Source: CAXBDP01 sp964598395 (GTDB taxonomy: Bacteria; Bacteroidota; Bacteroidia; Cytophagales; Cyclobacteriaceae). Taken from it: DNA of 64,000 bases. The position numbers were made by a program, and so were the translations under genes. Within the stretch, counting starts at the first letter, position 1. Each line of letters begins with the position of its first letter. Below the pieces are notes generated by a model. It saw only the letters and a list, made by a program, of their open reading frames with translations, was not told the origin of the DNA and ran no database searches. The DNA lies in NCBI GenBank assembly GCA_964598395.1, contig CAZRBW010000007.1, positions 1 to 64,000 on the forward strand. The letters run 5' to 3'. Positions 35,073 through 44,314 of this stretch are shown here, piece by piece.

Positions 35073-37286
35073 TTAAAGCTTTTCTAATTCGGCCTGTAGT
35101 TTCGCCACGCGTTCTTCTATACTCTCCGAACTCAATCTATCTCTCAATCTATCTACCATTATTGGGAAAGCAAATGGTCCAGGTTGTAAGGTGTTTTTAA
35201 TTACAATTTGCTGTCGATTTATTCTTCTTACCGCCTCAAATAGACGGCATTTATCAATTTGAAGATTTACTACTTCCTCCCGTGCCTGCTTCAAAAGCAA
35301 GTTTTCGGGATCATACTCTTCAAATACGTCGAATAGTAATCCGCTAGTTGCGTGTAGGTGTTTGAAAGAAATATTTTTACCTGGGAAGCCTTGAAAGATC
35401 AACCCTGCAATGGTCGCAATATCTCTGAATCTACGCTTTGCGAGATCAGTGTTATTGATGGTGTGTATTAAGTCATCATCCAGATTTTCCTCACTAAAAA
35501 GATCCATCTCTAATGCATCTTCAATAGGTATTGGAACATCCGATAGTAGCTCAAAGCCATAATCGTTCATAGCGATAGAAAAGCTAATTGGCTGACTTTG
35601 TGAAATCCTATAAGCGATAATTGAAGCCAGTATTTCGTGAACAAACCTGCCTTCGAAGGGAAAAATAAAAACATGATACCCTTCTTTGGTTTTCAATTTT
35701 TCAATAAGCAATACACTTTGGTCAGGGATAATAGATTGAGTTTGCTGCCGAAGGAGTAGCGGAGCTATAGTTTTCAATTCTATATCTTCTGCCTTGCCAT
35801 TATAAGCTTCTTGCAGCTTATTTCTGATCAGGTTGGAAAGTAGCGAAGACAATTGCATCCTTCCGCCCATCCACCGTGGCACTGTGTTAGTCTTTCGTTT
35901 TGATCTTTTTACTAATACCGTTAGGTCCTTTACTTGTAGGAATTCCAAGCTTCTGCCAGCAAACCAAAACACATCACCTTTTTTGATCAGTGAAATAAAA
36001 CTTTCTTCAATTGTACCTAAAAAACCACCTGTCATGTACTTCACTTTCAGAATAGGATCGCCGACTATTGTGCCCATCGAAAGTCTGTGGCGCATGGCAG
36101 TTTTTCTGTTTTCCACTCTGAAAATCCCATCTTCGCCAGGCTCTATTTTGCTAAACTCCTCGTAGCTGCTCAAACTTTCTCCGCCACTAATAAGAAACTG
36201 TAAAATCCAGCTCCATTCTTCGTTTTTTAAGTTTTGATAGCAATACGTGCTTTTCACCTCTTTGAAGGTATCATTTGGCTCAAACCCGTCGCCAATGGCC
36301 AATGTCACCAGATATTGAATCAGTACATCGAAGCAATTGGTCAATGGTTTTCGTCCTTCCATCAAACCTTCCTCTATGGCATTACGAAGAGCTGCGGCCT
36401 CGATTAATTCCAGCGAATGTGTGGGCAGAAAGTAGATTTTGCTCGGCACACCGGGTCTGTGGCCTGCTCTACCTGCTCGCTGAACAAATCGAGCAATTCC
36501 CTTTGGCCCACCTACTTGGATCACCGTTTCTACAGGTCGGAAATCCACACCCAAATCGAGACTNNNNNNNNNNNNNNNNNNNNNNNNNNNNNNNNNNNNN
36601 NNNNNNNNNNNNNNNNNNNNNNNNNNNNNNNNNNNNNNNNNNNNNNNNNNNNNNNNNNNNNNNTCCATTGCCTCATCCATATTGCCAATGGTTGCAGAGA
36701 TGCCCCAGATTTGGAGAGTTCTTGCCGCTTGGTTGGAATCGGCGGGAGGTTTGGCGTATTTTCTTAAGCGCGAGAGAGCTAGCTCCAACTGAACGCCTCT
36801 TTTGGTGCCCAGTAATTCATGCCATTCGTCCGCAACAATACATTCCAAATTCTCGAACCACTTGGAAGCTCCTTTTTGGCTGAGTAGCAAGTGTAGACTT
36901 TCAGGCGTGGTAATCATCGCGTCAGGTGGAGTTCGCTTCTGTCTTTGGCGCTCCTTAGTGTCGGTATCGCCAGTGCGCATAGCTATTTCCCATGGAAGCC
37001 CAAGCTCATGCACAGCAGATTGCATAGCAGCATGAATATCCGCAGATAAGGCTCTCAGAGGCGTTACCCAAATTACTTTAAGTCCTTTTCGATAATTTCG
37101 AGTAGTATTGAGATAGGGAAGAAGGCAACCCAACCATATGGCATAGGTTTTTCCACTGCCCGTCGGTGCATTTAATACGCCACTTTTCCCATTGCTTATA
37201 GCTTCCCAACAGGCTTCTTGAAATGCTTGACTTTTCCAGTTTTTTGTTGAAAACCAATCACGTAATTTGCCAAAGGAGTCGCTCAT
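35073..37286 (-). CDS. Ligase-associated DEXH-box DNA helicase (interrupted by assembly gap)
   Basis: An Lhr-like superfamily 2 helicase. Visible motifs are Walker A PTGSGKT (41-47), TPLRALS, TTPESL, DEWH (153-156), SATIGN and, after the gap, LDLGVDFRPVE and QRAGRAGHRPG. These are motifs I to III and V to VI, and the C-terminal region matches the ligase-associated helicase type. The 100-N run falls between motif III and motif V, where the family has well over 100 residues (motif IV region), so real sequence is missing and the gap is probably longer than 100 bases. The reading frame across the gap is not evidence, because the N count is arbitrary. A matching ATP-dependent DNA ligase lies at 39979-41574, separated by an aminopeptidase gene. 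The two are usually paired in a DNA-repair cluster. Confidence 0.88.
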   Translation of the reverse strand: MSDSFGKLRDWFSTKNWKSQAFQEACWEAISNGKSGVLNAPTGSGKTYAIWLGCLLPYLNTTRNYRKGLKVIWVTPLRALSADIHAAMQSAVHELGLPWEIAMRTGDTDTKERQRQKRTPPDAMITTPESLHLLLSQKGASKWFENLECIVADEWHELLGTKRGVQLELALSRLRKYAKPPADSNQAARTLQIWGISATIGNMDEAMXXXXXXXXXXXXXXXXXXXXXXXXXXXXXXXXXXSLDLGVDFRPVETVIQVGGPKGIARFVQRAGRAGHRPGVPSKIYFLPTHSLELIEAAALRNAIEEGLMEGRKPLTNCFDVLIQYLVTLAIGDGFEPNDTFKEVKSTYCYQNLKNEEWSWILQFLISGGESLSSYEEFSKIEPGEDGIFRVENRKTAMRHRLSMGTIVGDPILKVKYMTGGFLGTIEESFISLIKKGDVFWFAGRSLEFLQVKDLTVLVKRSKRKTNTVPRWMGGRMQLSSLLSNLIRNKLQEAYNGKAEDIELKTIAPLLLRQQTQSIIPDQSVLLIEKLKTKEGYHVFIFPFEGRFVHEILASIIAYRISQSQPISFSIAMNDYGFELLSDVPIPIEDALEMDLFSEENLDDDLIHTINNTDLAKRRFRDIATIAGLIFQGFPGKNISFKHLHATSGLLFDVFEEYDPENLLLKQAREEVVNLQIDKCRLFEAVRRINRQQIVIKNTLQPGPFAFPIMVDRLRDRLSSESIEERVAKLQAELEKL
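36564..36663. other. Assembly gap (100 N)
   Basis: Exactly 100 undetermined bases inside the helicase gene, a conventional placeholder for a gap of unknown size. The part of the protein encoding the region between motifs III and V is lost. Confidence 0.99.
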
Positions 37287-37363
37287 TGATTAGGTAAAAA
37301 AGCAGATGATTAAGTTCTGGTTTCATAAACGAACATTGTTCTTGCTGCAATGTTCGTTCTCAT

Positions 37364-39901
37364 CTAGTATTTCTCAATTTCCTTTTTCCATAAAATTGCG
37401 TCAGCTCTAAACACAGGGTCAGCTGCTTGTAATAGCTTTTGTTTCAAACGAGGATTGAAATCGGGATTATCTGTCAAAAACTGACGAATAATGTCAGCAG
37501 CTTCCTGGCTACTATGGCCACTAAAAGAAGCATCGAGCCATGCCTTTGGGAAGAAAATATCGCCTGTGATTTGAATTTCTTCTAATAAAGACAAAGCTTC
37601 AGGAAGATATTCTAATGCTTGAGTTTGTCTGCTTGGATGATTCAAATAGCCCAATGCTTGGGTTACCCAAGGTTCATATTGACGATTTTCTGCATTTTTT
37701 AGTGATTCGAAGAATGCATTTCTGACTTCAAGCTTTGGACTAAGTGCTTGGCTCACAAATTCGAAACGTTTGCGATTGTCTGGGTTTTTGATTCTGAAAG
37801 GTTGCTTTGCGAGTATTTCTTCAGTTGCTTCCACTTGGCGCAACGCGATAGCAGTTGCAAGTGAAGTCACATCACTTTCGCTAAGACTAAGCCCTAAAAC
37901 AGGTTTTTCCTCCCGCCACCATTTCTCCATGTTTTTGGCAGCTGCGTCACTAATAGCCATGCCTATATAGCTTGAATACCAAGTGCTTTTTTCACCTTGT
38001 GCTTCTGTTAATTTCCATTTATCTAAAATGAAACTTTCCCATTTGACAGCGATTTCTTCTCGTTCATTTTCACTCAAATACCTCCAGTAAATAGATGATA
38101 CCATTCCCAATAACCTACTCGTTATTTGTTGCTCAGTTTCTACGGTAAGTCCTTCCTTAAAAATCGAAATTGCGTCTAACGGCGCATACTCATTGTTCAA
38201 TACGCTTTCATACAAATTGAGATATGCCGAAGCTCTTAAAATAGGGTCTTCGAGTGCTGGGATTAGGGTAATAGATTCGTCGGATAATGGAAAATATCCA
38301 TATCCCATACCATCAGCATTTGGGATGATGTAAGAATATTCTTGGCTGAGTGGGATTGAGAAACTAGCTTCTTGAATATCAACAGTTATATCCTCCCGCT
38401 TTCCTGGGTTAATGAGCGAAACAGTAAAAATCTGCGGGAGGAATTTTCCATCTTGATGATTTACAGTTAATTGACTATTTTCTTGGATTATTTCGATCTT
38501 TGGAAAAATCGCCTCTTTCACCCACAATTCACTCCAAAGCATTATGTCTTCATCGCTTTGCTCATCGAGTATTTTCACCAAGTCGTCCCATGTTGCATTA
38601 CCATGCGCAAAGGTCGATAGATATTTCTGTAAGGCTGTTTGAAATTTATCTTCACCAAGTTTAGCCTCCAATTGCCTCATCATAATGGGCGCTTTTTGAT
38701 AAATAATTGGCCCGTATAGATTGCCCGCTTGCTTGAGGTTTTCAAGTTCCTGCTGGATCGGGTGCCTGCCTTCCGTGCGATCTACACTCATGGCTGCTGG
38801 GTGATGGGAGAGCAAAAACCTAAGGTTATGATTGAGGTCTGGAAATGCCGGATTCACAATTTTGGCAGCCATAAAATTTGCAAAAACTTCCTTCATCCAC
38901 ACATCGTCAAACCAGTTCATCGTTACCAAATCGCCAAACCACATGTGGGCAGTTTCATGAGCAATAAGGCTTGCTCGACCAAGCAGTTGCTGTTGGCTAG
39001 CATTTTCATCTTGCATGAGGCTTGATGCACGATATTGGATGGCTCCAACATGCTCCATGCCCCCATACTGGAATGGTGGAATTAGCGCAAAATCAAATTT
39101 CTGATATGGATAAACGATGCCTGTGTAGTCTTCGAGCCAAGCCAGAGATTGCCTATGTAATTTGAATATTTCAGGGATATTCCTAGCGGCTTTGGCACTA
39201 TCACTTTCGCGATGCAGCATGGTCATTGCTCGGCCACCGTCGGCATTGGTCACAGATTGGAAATTACCTGCAACGAAAGAAAATAAGTAAGTTGGAATTT
39301 TTTCAGTTTCTTTATATTGAAGTGTTTTTCGGCCATTCTCTATCGTTTTACTCTGCAAAGGCCCATTTCCCATTGCCTCCCAAGATTCTGGAATAGTCAA
39401 TGAAAGGGTGTATTTGGCTTTCATATTTGGCTGGTCGAAACTTGGAAATAAGGTAGATGCACGATCTGGAACGAGCAAAGTATATAGAAAATCTTCACTA
39501 CGATTGAGTGATCTTTCACCGGCTTCAAATTCTATTTTAATAGCATTTTCTCCAAGCTGCAAAAATTTACCATCTATGATAATATGCTCCTTTTCGTGGA
39601 CTACCTCAATGATTTGGCCGTTGGCGGTTATAGTTTTTACTTTTTCAGCAGCTTCATTAAAATCAATTGGCAATTGGTCAATTTCATTTAAAAGGTCGAA
39701 AGAAATATTGACGCTGGCGGGTATTGAATTTTCTCTAGTTTTAGGAATATCGAAATGGAGCTGATAGGCAACATTGTCCAAATTAGCTTTTCTGAATTCG
39801 GCAAGCTCCCACGATATACCAGGCTCAAGTGGAGGGCTTTTAACTGGGCTGGAGCAAGCAAAAATGGTAATAGAAATAAGGAGGTAAAACAGGTTTCTCA
39901 T
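37364..39901 (-). CDS. M1-family zinc aminopeptidase, lipoprotein
   Basis: An 845-residue gluzincin peptidase. It begins with a lipoprotein signal (LFYLLISITIFAC, Cys16). The exopeptidase motif GGMEH and the zinc motif HETAH, followed after 18 residues by a Glu (MKEVFAN), are intact. A C-terminal helical ERAP1-like region completes the usual M1 length, as in aminopeptidase N. It probably digests peptides in the periplasm or at the outer membrane. It sits between the ligase and helicase genes on the same strand, with 77-base spacers on both sides. A role in DNA repair is unlikely; it looks like an insertion into that cluster. Confidence 0.92.
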   Translation of the reverse strand: MRNLFYLLISITIFACSSPVKSPPLEPGISWELAEFRKANLDNVAYQLHFDIPKTRENSIPASVNISFDLLNEIDQLPIDFNEAAEKVKTITANGQIIEVVHEKEHIIIDGKFLQLGENAIKIEFEAGERSLNRSEDFLYTLLVPDRASTLFPSFDQPNMKAKYTLSLTIPESWEAMGNGPLQSKTIENGRKTLQYKETEKIPTYLFSFVAGNFQSVTNADGGRAMTMLHRESDSAKAARNIPEIFKLHRQSLAWLEDYTGIVYPYQKFDFALIPPFQYGGMEHVGAIQYRASSLMQDENASQQQLLGRASLIAHETAHMWFGDLVTMNWFDDVWMKEVFANFMAAKIVNPAFPDLNHNLRFLLSHHPAAMSVDRTEGRHPIQQELENLKQAGNLYGPIIYQKAPIMMRQLEAKLGEDKFQTALQKYLSTFAHGNATWDDLVKILDEQSDEDIMLWSELWVKEAIFPKIEIIQENSQLTVNHQDGKFLPQIFTVSLINPGKREDITVDIQEASFSIPLSQEYSYIIPNADGMGYGYFPLSDESITLIPALEDPILRASAYLNLYESVLNNEYAPLDAISIFKEGLTVETEQQITSRLLGMVSSIYWRYLSENEREEIAVKWESFILDKWKLTEAQGEKSTWYSSYIGMAISDAAAKNMEKWWREEKPVLGLSLSESDVTSLATAIALRQVEATEEILAKQPFRIKNPDNRKRFEFVSQALSPKLEVRNAFFESLKNAENRQYEPWVTQALGYLNHPSRQTQALEYLPEALSLLEEIQITGDIFFPKAWLDASFSGHSSQEAADIIRQFLTDNPDFNPRLKQKLLQAADPVFRADAILWKKEIEKY

Positions 39902-39978
39902 AGAGGCATAATTTGAGAAAAGGTAATGAAAATATCTGTTGGGTGGAAGTAGTATTATAGAAGAGGCGGGAGGTGAAA

Positions 39979-41574
39979 TTATTTGCCATACTGATCTAGA
40001 ATTTCTTGTAAGTCGGCAAGTTTGTTGGCTTCGCTTACCTTTTTGTCGTGTCGCCAGCGGAGGATTCTTGGGAAGCGTAGTGCAATACCGGATTTATGTC
40101 TTTTCGATTCTTGAATTCCTTCGAATCCAATTTCAAATACCAAAGCTGGAGTCACTGTGCGTACAGGGCCAAATTTCTCTAGCGTATTCTTTTTTACGTA
40201 TTGATCTACTTTCCTTATTTCTGCATCGGTAAGCCCAGAATAAGCTTTGGCAAAAGGCACAAGTTGATCGTTATCCCAAACTGCAAAAGTGTAATCGGTG
40301 TAGAGATTTGCACGTCGGCCATGGCCTTTTTGTGCATAAAGCAATACTCCATCTATGGTTAATGGAGCAATTTTCCATTTCCACCAATCTCCACGTTTGC
40401 GGCCAGTATGATAGGGTGCGCTTTTATGCTTGAGCATAAAGCCTTCAGCCATATATTCTCTGGATTTTTTATGTAGTTCGGTCAATTCATCCCAATTGTT
40501 GGCGGGCACAGGCTTAGACAAGTTCCATTGATAATCTTCATCGAGTTGAGCATCTAATTGTTCCAACCGTTGTCTTCTTAATTCCGTGGGTTCAGCTCGA
40601 TAATCCTTTCCTTCAAATTCTAGTAGATCATAAGCCATAAAAGCTACTGGAGCATCTAGGAGGAGTTTTTTGCCAACTGTTTTTCTGCCTATTCGGGTTT
40701 GTAGTATCCCGAAGGGGAGTGGAGTTCCATCTTTGAACGGAATAATTTCGCCATCCATAACAGTTCCATTTGGTATAGAATTTAACAGTGGGTGGAGCTC
40801 AGGGTATTTATCGGTTACTAATTCCTCGCCTCTTGACCAAATATAGAATTTGTCCTCCCGCTTGATCAATTGTGCTCGTATGCCATCCCATTTCCATTCA
40901 ACTATCCAATCTGCAAAATCGCCCATTTCATCTGGCTTATAATCTAATGGATGAGCCAGGCAAAATGGATATGGTTTGGACAAATCTTCATTCAAATCTT
41001 CTTCTAAAATCAATTTTTGGAAAGAAATTGAAAATGGATCCCAATTGCCCATAAGTCGATGCGTTATTTTAGCAGGTTCGATCTGATACAAATCTGCAAT
41101 AGCTTTGACTAATAAATTTTGAGAAACACCTACTCTAAAGCCGCCAGTGATCAATTTGGTGAATACAAAGCGCTCCTGCTGCGTCATGGTATGCCAGGAA
41201 CTGACAATGGCATTTTTCCGCTCCAGCTCATCTAATGGATAAAGTGCAGATAGAAAGTCCATCCATTCACTTAGTGTTTTATCATCTGTTGAACTGCTAT
41301 TGGGAATAATTAAAGCGATGGTTTCGGCCAAGTCTCCAACCACATTGTAGGTTTCGTCGAACAACCAATCTGGTAAATTGGACAGTGCAGCAGACCATTG
41401 TCGGAGTTGAATAGTTTTTACAACTCTTTTGGGTTTTCTTGATGTGAAAAGCGCAATTGCCCAAACCTTATCTGAATCAGATGCCTGTTCAAAATATTGC
41501 TTTAGAGCGATTACTTTTTCAGTGGTTTTATTAGTTTGATCTAGTTGTAGGAATAAGTGCGCGAAGTACTTCAT
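39979..41574 (-). CDS. ATP-dependent DNA ligase (LigB/LigD-type)
   Basis: A 531-residue ATP-dependent ligase. An N-terminal DNA-binding domain (1-190) precedes the nucleotidyltransferase domain. That domain has the adenylation motif EWKWDGIR (Lys228), a downstream SRGEELVTDKYPEL, VMDGEI, and WWKWKI. A C-terminal OB fold follows. It matches the ligase family found next to the DEXH helicase, a nuclease and a phosphoesterase in many bacteria, inferred to act in DNA damage response independently of Ku. No nuclease gene (usually directly upstream) or phosphoesterase gene is beside it here, and the helicase is one gene away. An octamer copy starts six bases beyond its stop. Confidence 0.92.
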   Translation of the reverse strand: MKYFAHLFLQLDQTNKTTEKVIALKQYFEQASDSDKVWAIALFTSRKPKRVVKTIQLRQWSAALSNLPDWLFDETYNVVGDLAETIALIIPNSSSTDDKTLSEWMDFLSALYPLDELERKNAIVSSWHTMTQQERFVFTKLITGGFRVGVSQNLLVKAIADLYQIEPAKITHRLMGNWDPFSISFQKLILEEDLNEDLSKPYPFCLAHPLDYKPDEMGDFADWIVEWKWDGIRAQLIKREDKFYIWSRGEELVTDKYPELHPLLNSIPNGTVMDGEIIPFKDGTPLPFGILQTRIGRKTVGKKLLLDAPVAFMAYDLLEFEGKDYRAEPTELRRQRLEQLDAQLDEDYQWNLSKPVPANNWDELTELHKKSREYMAEGFMLKHKSAPYHTGRKRGDWWKWKIAPLTIDGVLLYAQKGHGRRANLYTDYTFAVWDNDQLVPFAKAYSGLTDAEIRKVDQYVKKNTLEKFGPVRTVTPALVFEIGFEGIQESKRHKSGIALRFPRILRWRHDKKVSEANKLADLQEILDQYGK

Positions 41575-41659
41575 TTATAAGTTAAACTTCGTCAAAAGTT
41601 AATAGTTTATCTTAATTGAAAAATAGCTAAGATTGTGAAATTTAGAATTAGAATAGCCT

Positions 41660-42262
41660 ATGGATATTCAGTACATATTTGAGTTAAGCGGAACATTTGT
41701 TTTTGCTATTTCGGGTGCTTTGGCGGTGCAACATCGCGAGCACGACTTGTTTGGTGCGGGTTTTACAGGATTTATTACTGCAATTGGAGGAGGTAGTTTA
41801 AGGGATATTTTATTGGGTAGTTATCCATTGGTTTGGATTGGAGATATCAATTTTCTCTATGCAATATTGGCGGGGGTTTTAGTCACTTTTGTGTTTTTTA
41901 AAATGGTAAATAAGCTACGACGTACCATGTTTTTGTTTGATACTTTGGGTATTGGTTTTTTTACAGTTTTGGGTGTAGAGAAAGCGCTTTCCTTGGGAGT
42001 TCAGCCCGAGATAGCTGCAATAATGGGAATGTTCTCTGCTGTAATGGGTGGTGTGATCCGCGATACTCTAACGAATGAAGTTCCTATTCTTTTCAGAAAA
42101 GAAATTTATGCATCGGCATGTTTGGCTGGCGCTATTATGTATTTAGTATTCAATGAATTGGGTATGCCGCGTGACTATAATTTATTTGCATCTCTTAGCA
42201 TTACGGTGGGTATAAGGTTATTGGCAGTGAAAATGAAATTGAGTTTACCAAGGTTGAATTAG
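41660..42262 (+). CDS. TRIC-type (UPF0126/YicG) cation channel family protein
   Basis: A 200-residue membrane protein with about seven helices arranged as two related halves. Each half carries a glycine-rich loop: AIGGGSLRDILLG and MGGVIRDTLTNEVP. This is the signature of the bacterial TRIC/UPF0126 family, trimeric monovalent-cation channels. It is divergent from the ligase gene, 85 bases away, and has no coupled partner. Confidence 0.9.
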   Translation: MDIQYIFELSGTFVFAISGALAVQHREHDLFGAGFTGFITAIGGGSLRDILLGSYPLVWIGDINFLYAILAGVLVTFVFFKMVNKLRRTMFLFDTLGIGFFTVLGVEKALSLGVQPEIAAIMGMFSAVMGGVIRDTLTNEVPILFRKEIYASACLAGAIMYLVFNELGMPRDYNLFASLSITVGIRLLAVKMKLSLPRLN

Positions 42263-42438
42263 TCAATTTGATTAGAGGTTGAATCTTTAAGAAAAATATT
42301 GCGTTCACTAATTTATTAGGAGTTATAAATATGAATTTAATCCTCGATAATATTGTAAAACCATAGCTTCTGTTCTAATGAATTTCGTTAATTTAGAGTG
42401 GATTTTAGGTTGATAAAACTCCCTCGATACTTAAATTT

Positions 42439-43146
42439 ATGATTATGAAAACGAAAGCTCCATTTCTATTTACGCTACTTTTAATTTTTGTTCTATCGTT
42501 TGAGGCTTTTTCACAATTAACTGGTGTAGGTTCTGTGATCGATGTAGACGGAAACAAAACTAGAATGAACTTAAGGGCAGGTGAAGCAGTGCCTAATGAT
42601 GCAGTTCTTAAACCCTATATGAGTGAAAATTACCGAGTTGGTGTGGTTACTTTTACAGATGGGTCAACTAGGGAAGGAGCTTTTAGATATAAAGTTGATG
42701 AAGAATTGCTCGAATTTGAAGGAGAGTCAAAAAACCACGTTTGGAATACTGTCTTGAGGTTTAATTGGTTAAATCAAGAAACAGGTGAAGTTGAATACTT
42801 TGAGAATTTAAAGAAGATTTGGCCAAAATCTGCTTATGGAGGATTTGTAAGAAAGATTAGTGACAAAGTATTGGCAAAAGCTATGATGGATTATGTAGCT
42901 CCAACACGTAATCCCAGTTTCGATATGGGTGATCCCAAATCTTATTTAGTGGTAGAGGAGTATTATTTTGCCTTAATGGATGGTGACCTGATAGAGTTGC
43001 CAAAGCCTAAAAATGATTTCTTCAAAACTTTTGGTAAGCATGAGAAAGAAGTGAAAAAACAAGCTTCAAAAGCCAAATTGAAGCATAATAATGATGATGG
43101 AGTTGTAGGAATCATCGATATTTATGAGTCCTTAAACAATAAATAA
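42439..43146 (+). CDS. Secreted protein of unknown function
   Basis: A 235-residue protein with a clear signal peptide (APFLFTLLLIFVLSFEAFSQ). The ATG at 42439 and a second at 42445 give almost the same protein. The mature part holds FTDGSTREGAFRYKVDEELLEFEGE, a segment reminiscent of Bacteroidota periplasmic proteins of unknown role, and a Lys-rich C-terminus. No T9SS sorting domain and no lipobox. It stands alone. Confidence 0.7.
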   Translation: MIMKTKAPFLFTLLLIFVLSFEAFSQLTGVGSVIDVDGNKTRMNLRAGEAVPNDAVLKPYMSENYRVGVVTFTDGSTREGAFRYKVDEELLEFEGESKNHVWNTVLRFNWLNQETGEVEYFENLKKIWPKSAYGGFVRKISDKVLAKAMMDYVAPTRNPSFDMGDPKSYLVVEEYYFALMDGDLIELPKPKNDFFKTFGKHEKEVKKQASKAKLKHNNDDGVVGIIDIYESLNNK

Positions 43147-43160
43147 TTTCGAGTCAATTG

Positions 43161-43189
43161 TAGCCTAAATGAAATGCTAGTTTGGGCTA
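43161..43189. terminator. Possible bidirectional terminator
   Basis: TAGCCTAAA (43161-43169) pairs with TTTGGGCTA (43181-43189) through one wobble. The hairpin lies between two convergent genes. It has only a weak T run on the + strand, so this is uncertain. Confidence 0.35.
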
Positions 43190-43201
43190 TAATTTAGATA
43201 G

Positions 43202-44314
43202 TTAAACCTTGAAACATTTGTTGATTATTTCCTTCCATACCAAATTCCTCTCCTCCAATATCTCCACCAGCCTGAATTGATTTCTAGCGCGAATGAGATT
43301 ATGATTTTCGAATCGGGTTGGGTAATAGATATCTCCATTTAGGAAGTCGGTCAAAAAGCGTAAGCCTATAATGAGGCACATATATTTTGCTCCATTTAAA
43401 AGCTCTTCTTTTTCAGTTTCAGTTATAAGGTTCTTCACTTGGCTTGCATACCCTTGGCAAATTGCTTCAAAATATTGTTCATCAATATTGACTTCAATTA
43501 AATTTTCACAATCCTCATTTGCAGTGTTTGAGATTGTTCTTACCATATCACCAAAGTCGAAAAGGATACTTCCTTTCATTACTGTATCTAGGTCAATTAC
43601 ACATTTTATCTTTGGTTTTTCGCTGTGAAACAGTATGTTATTCAGCTTTGTGTCGTTGTGTGCGAGGCGAGTTGGGATAATCCCATTGTCAATTTTCTGT
43701 GTAAGGGAAATTAGAAGGTCACTGCTTTTTTGAGCATACTCGATTAATATTTTGGCCTCAAGTTTTCTTTTTGGATCAGCTTGAATAAAAGCTTCTTCAA
43801 ATTCCTTCCAACGTCTAATGCCATTATGAAAATCAGGAATAGAGGATTGAATGGAAGAAAGCGGGAGGTAGGAAAGGATTTTCACGAAGCGTCCAAAGCC
43901 CTGTGCCGCAGCAAAAGCATATTCACTATTGGGCGCCTTGTCAAAACTTTGGCTATTTTCAATCCATTCAAAAGCTCTCCAATAATGAGTATTTTCTTTA
44001 TATAGGGTTTTTGAATCTGACTCTCTAAGCTTTAGGTAGTTCATTCCAAATCCATCAAGATCAGGCTCGTATTGCTTGAAATGCTGCTCAATTGTTCTCA
44101 AATTATTTTGCAATACATCTACCTTTGGAAATACCCGACTGTTGATCCTTTGGAGTAAAATAGAATCGGTTCGACTTCTTAAATGAAAGGTTTGATGAAT
44201 ATGGCCTGAGCCAATTTTGTGAAAGGAATTAATTGAGCCCTCTAAATTAAAATGATTTGCAATTTGTAATAAAAGCGGATCGTCAAGCTCAAGCTTTATA
44301 TTAATACTCATCAT
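43202..44314 (-). CDS. NahK-like N-acetylhexosamine kinase (APH fold)
   Basis: A 370-residue aminoglycoside-phosphotransferase-fold kinase. It has GSGHIHQTFHL (nucleotide loop, ~35-45), SILLQRINSRVF (~51-62), the catalytic loop LAHNDTKLNN (His219, Asp221) and the metal motif VIDLDTV (241-243). The GSGHI..T / LLQRIN blocks resemble Bifidobacterium N-acetylhexosamine 1-kinase, which phosphorylates GalNAc/GlcNAc at C1. The gene overlaps by 14 bases the end of a GH109-like alpha-N-acetylgalactosaminidase gene, which fits a release-and-phosphorylate salvage route for GalNAc. The fold is sure; the sugar specificity is inferred. Confidence 0.78.
   Translation of the reverse strand: MMSINIKLELDDPLLLQIANHFNLEGSINSFHKIGSGHIHQTFHLRSRTDSILLQRINSRVFPKVDVLQNNLRTIEQHFKQYEPDLDGFGMNYLKLRESDSKTLYKENTHYWRAFEWIENSQSFDKAPNSEYAFAAAQGFGRFVKILSYLPLSSIQSSIPDFHNGIRRWKEFEEAFIQADPKRKLEAKILIEYAQKSSDLLISLTQKIDNGIIPTRLAHNDTKLNNILFHSEKPKIKCVIDLDTVMKGSILFDFGDMVRTISNTANEDCENLIEVNIDEQYFEAICQGYASQVKNLITETEKEELLNGAKYMCLIIGLRFLTDFLNGDIYYPTRFENHNLIRARNQFRLVEILEERNLVWKEIINKCFKV

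Noticed and set aside
36275..36883. A plus-strand frame of about 200 codons running through the assembly gap
   Set aside because: It is antisense to the helicase and about a sixth of it consists of undetermined bases.
39939..40232. A 97-codon plus-strand frame at the 3' end of the ligase gene
   Set aside because: It is antisense to the ligase OB-fold coding region and lacks any feature of its own.
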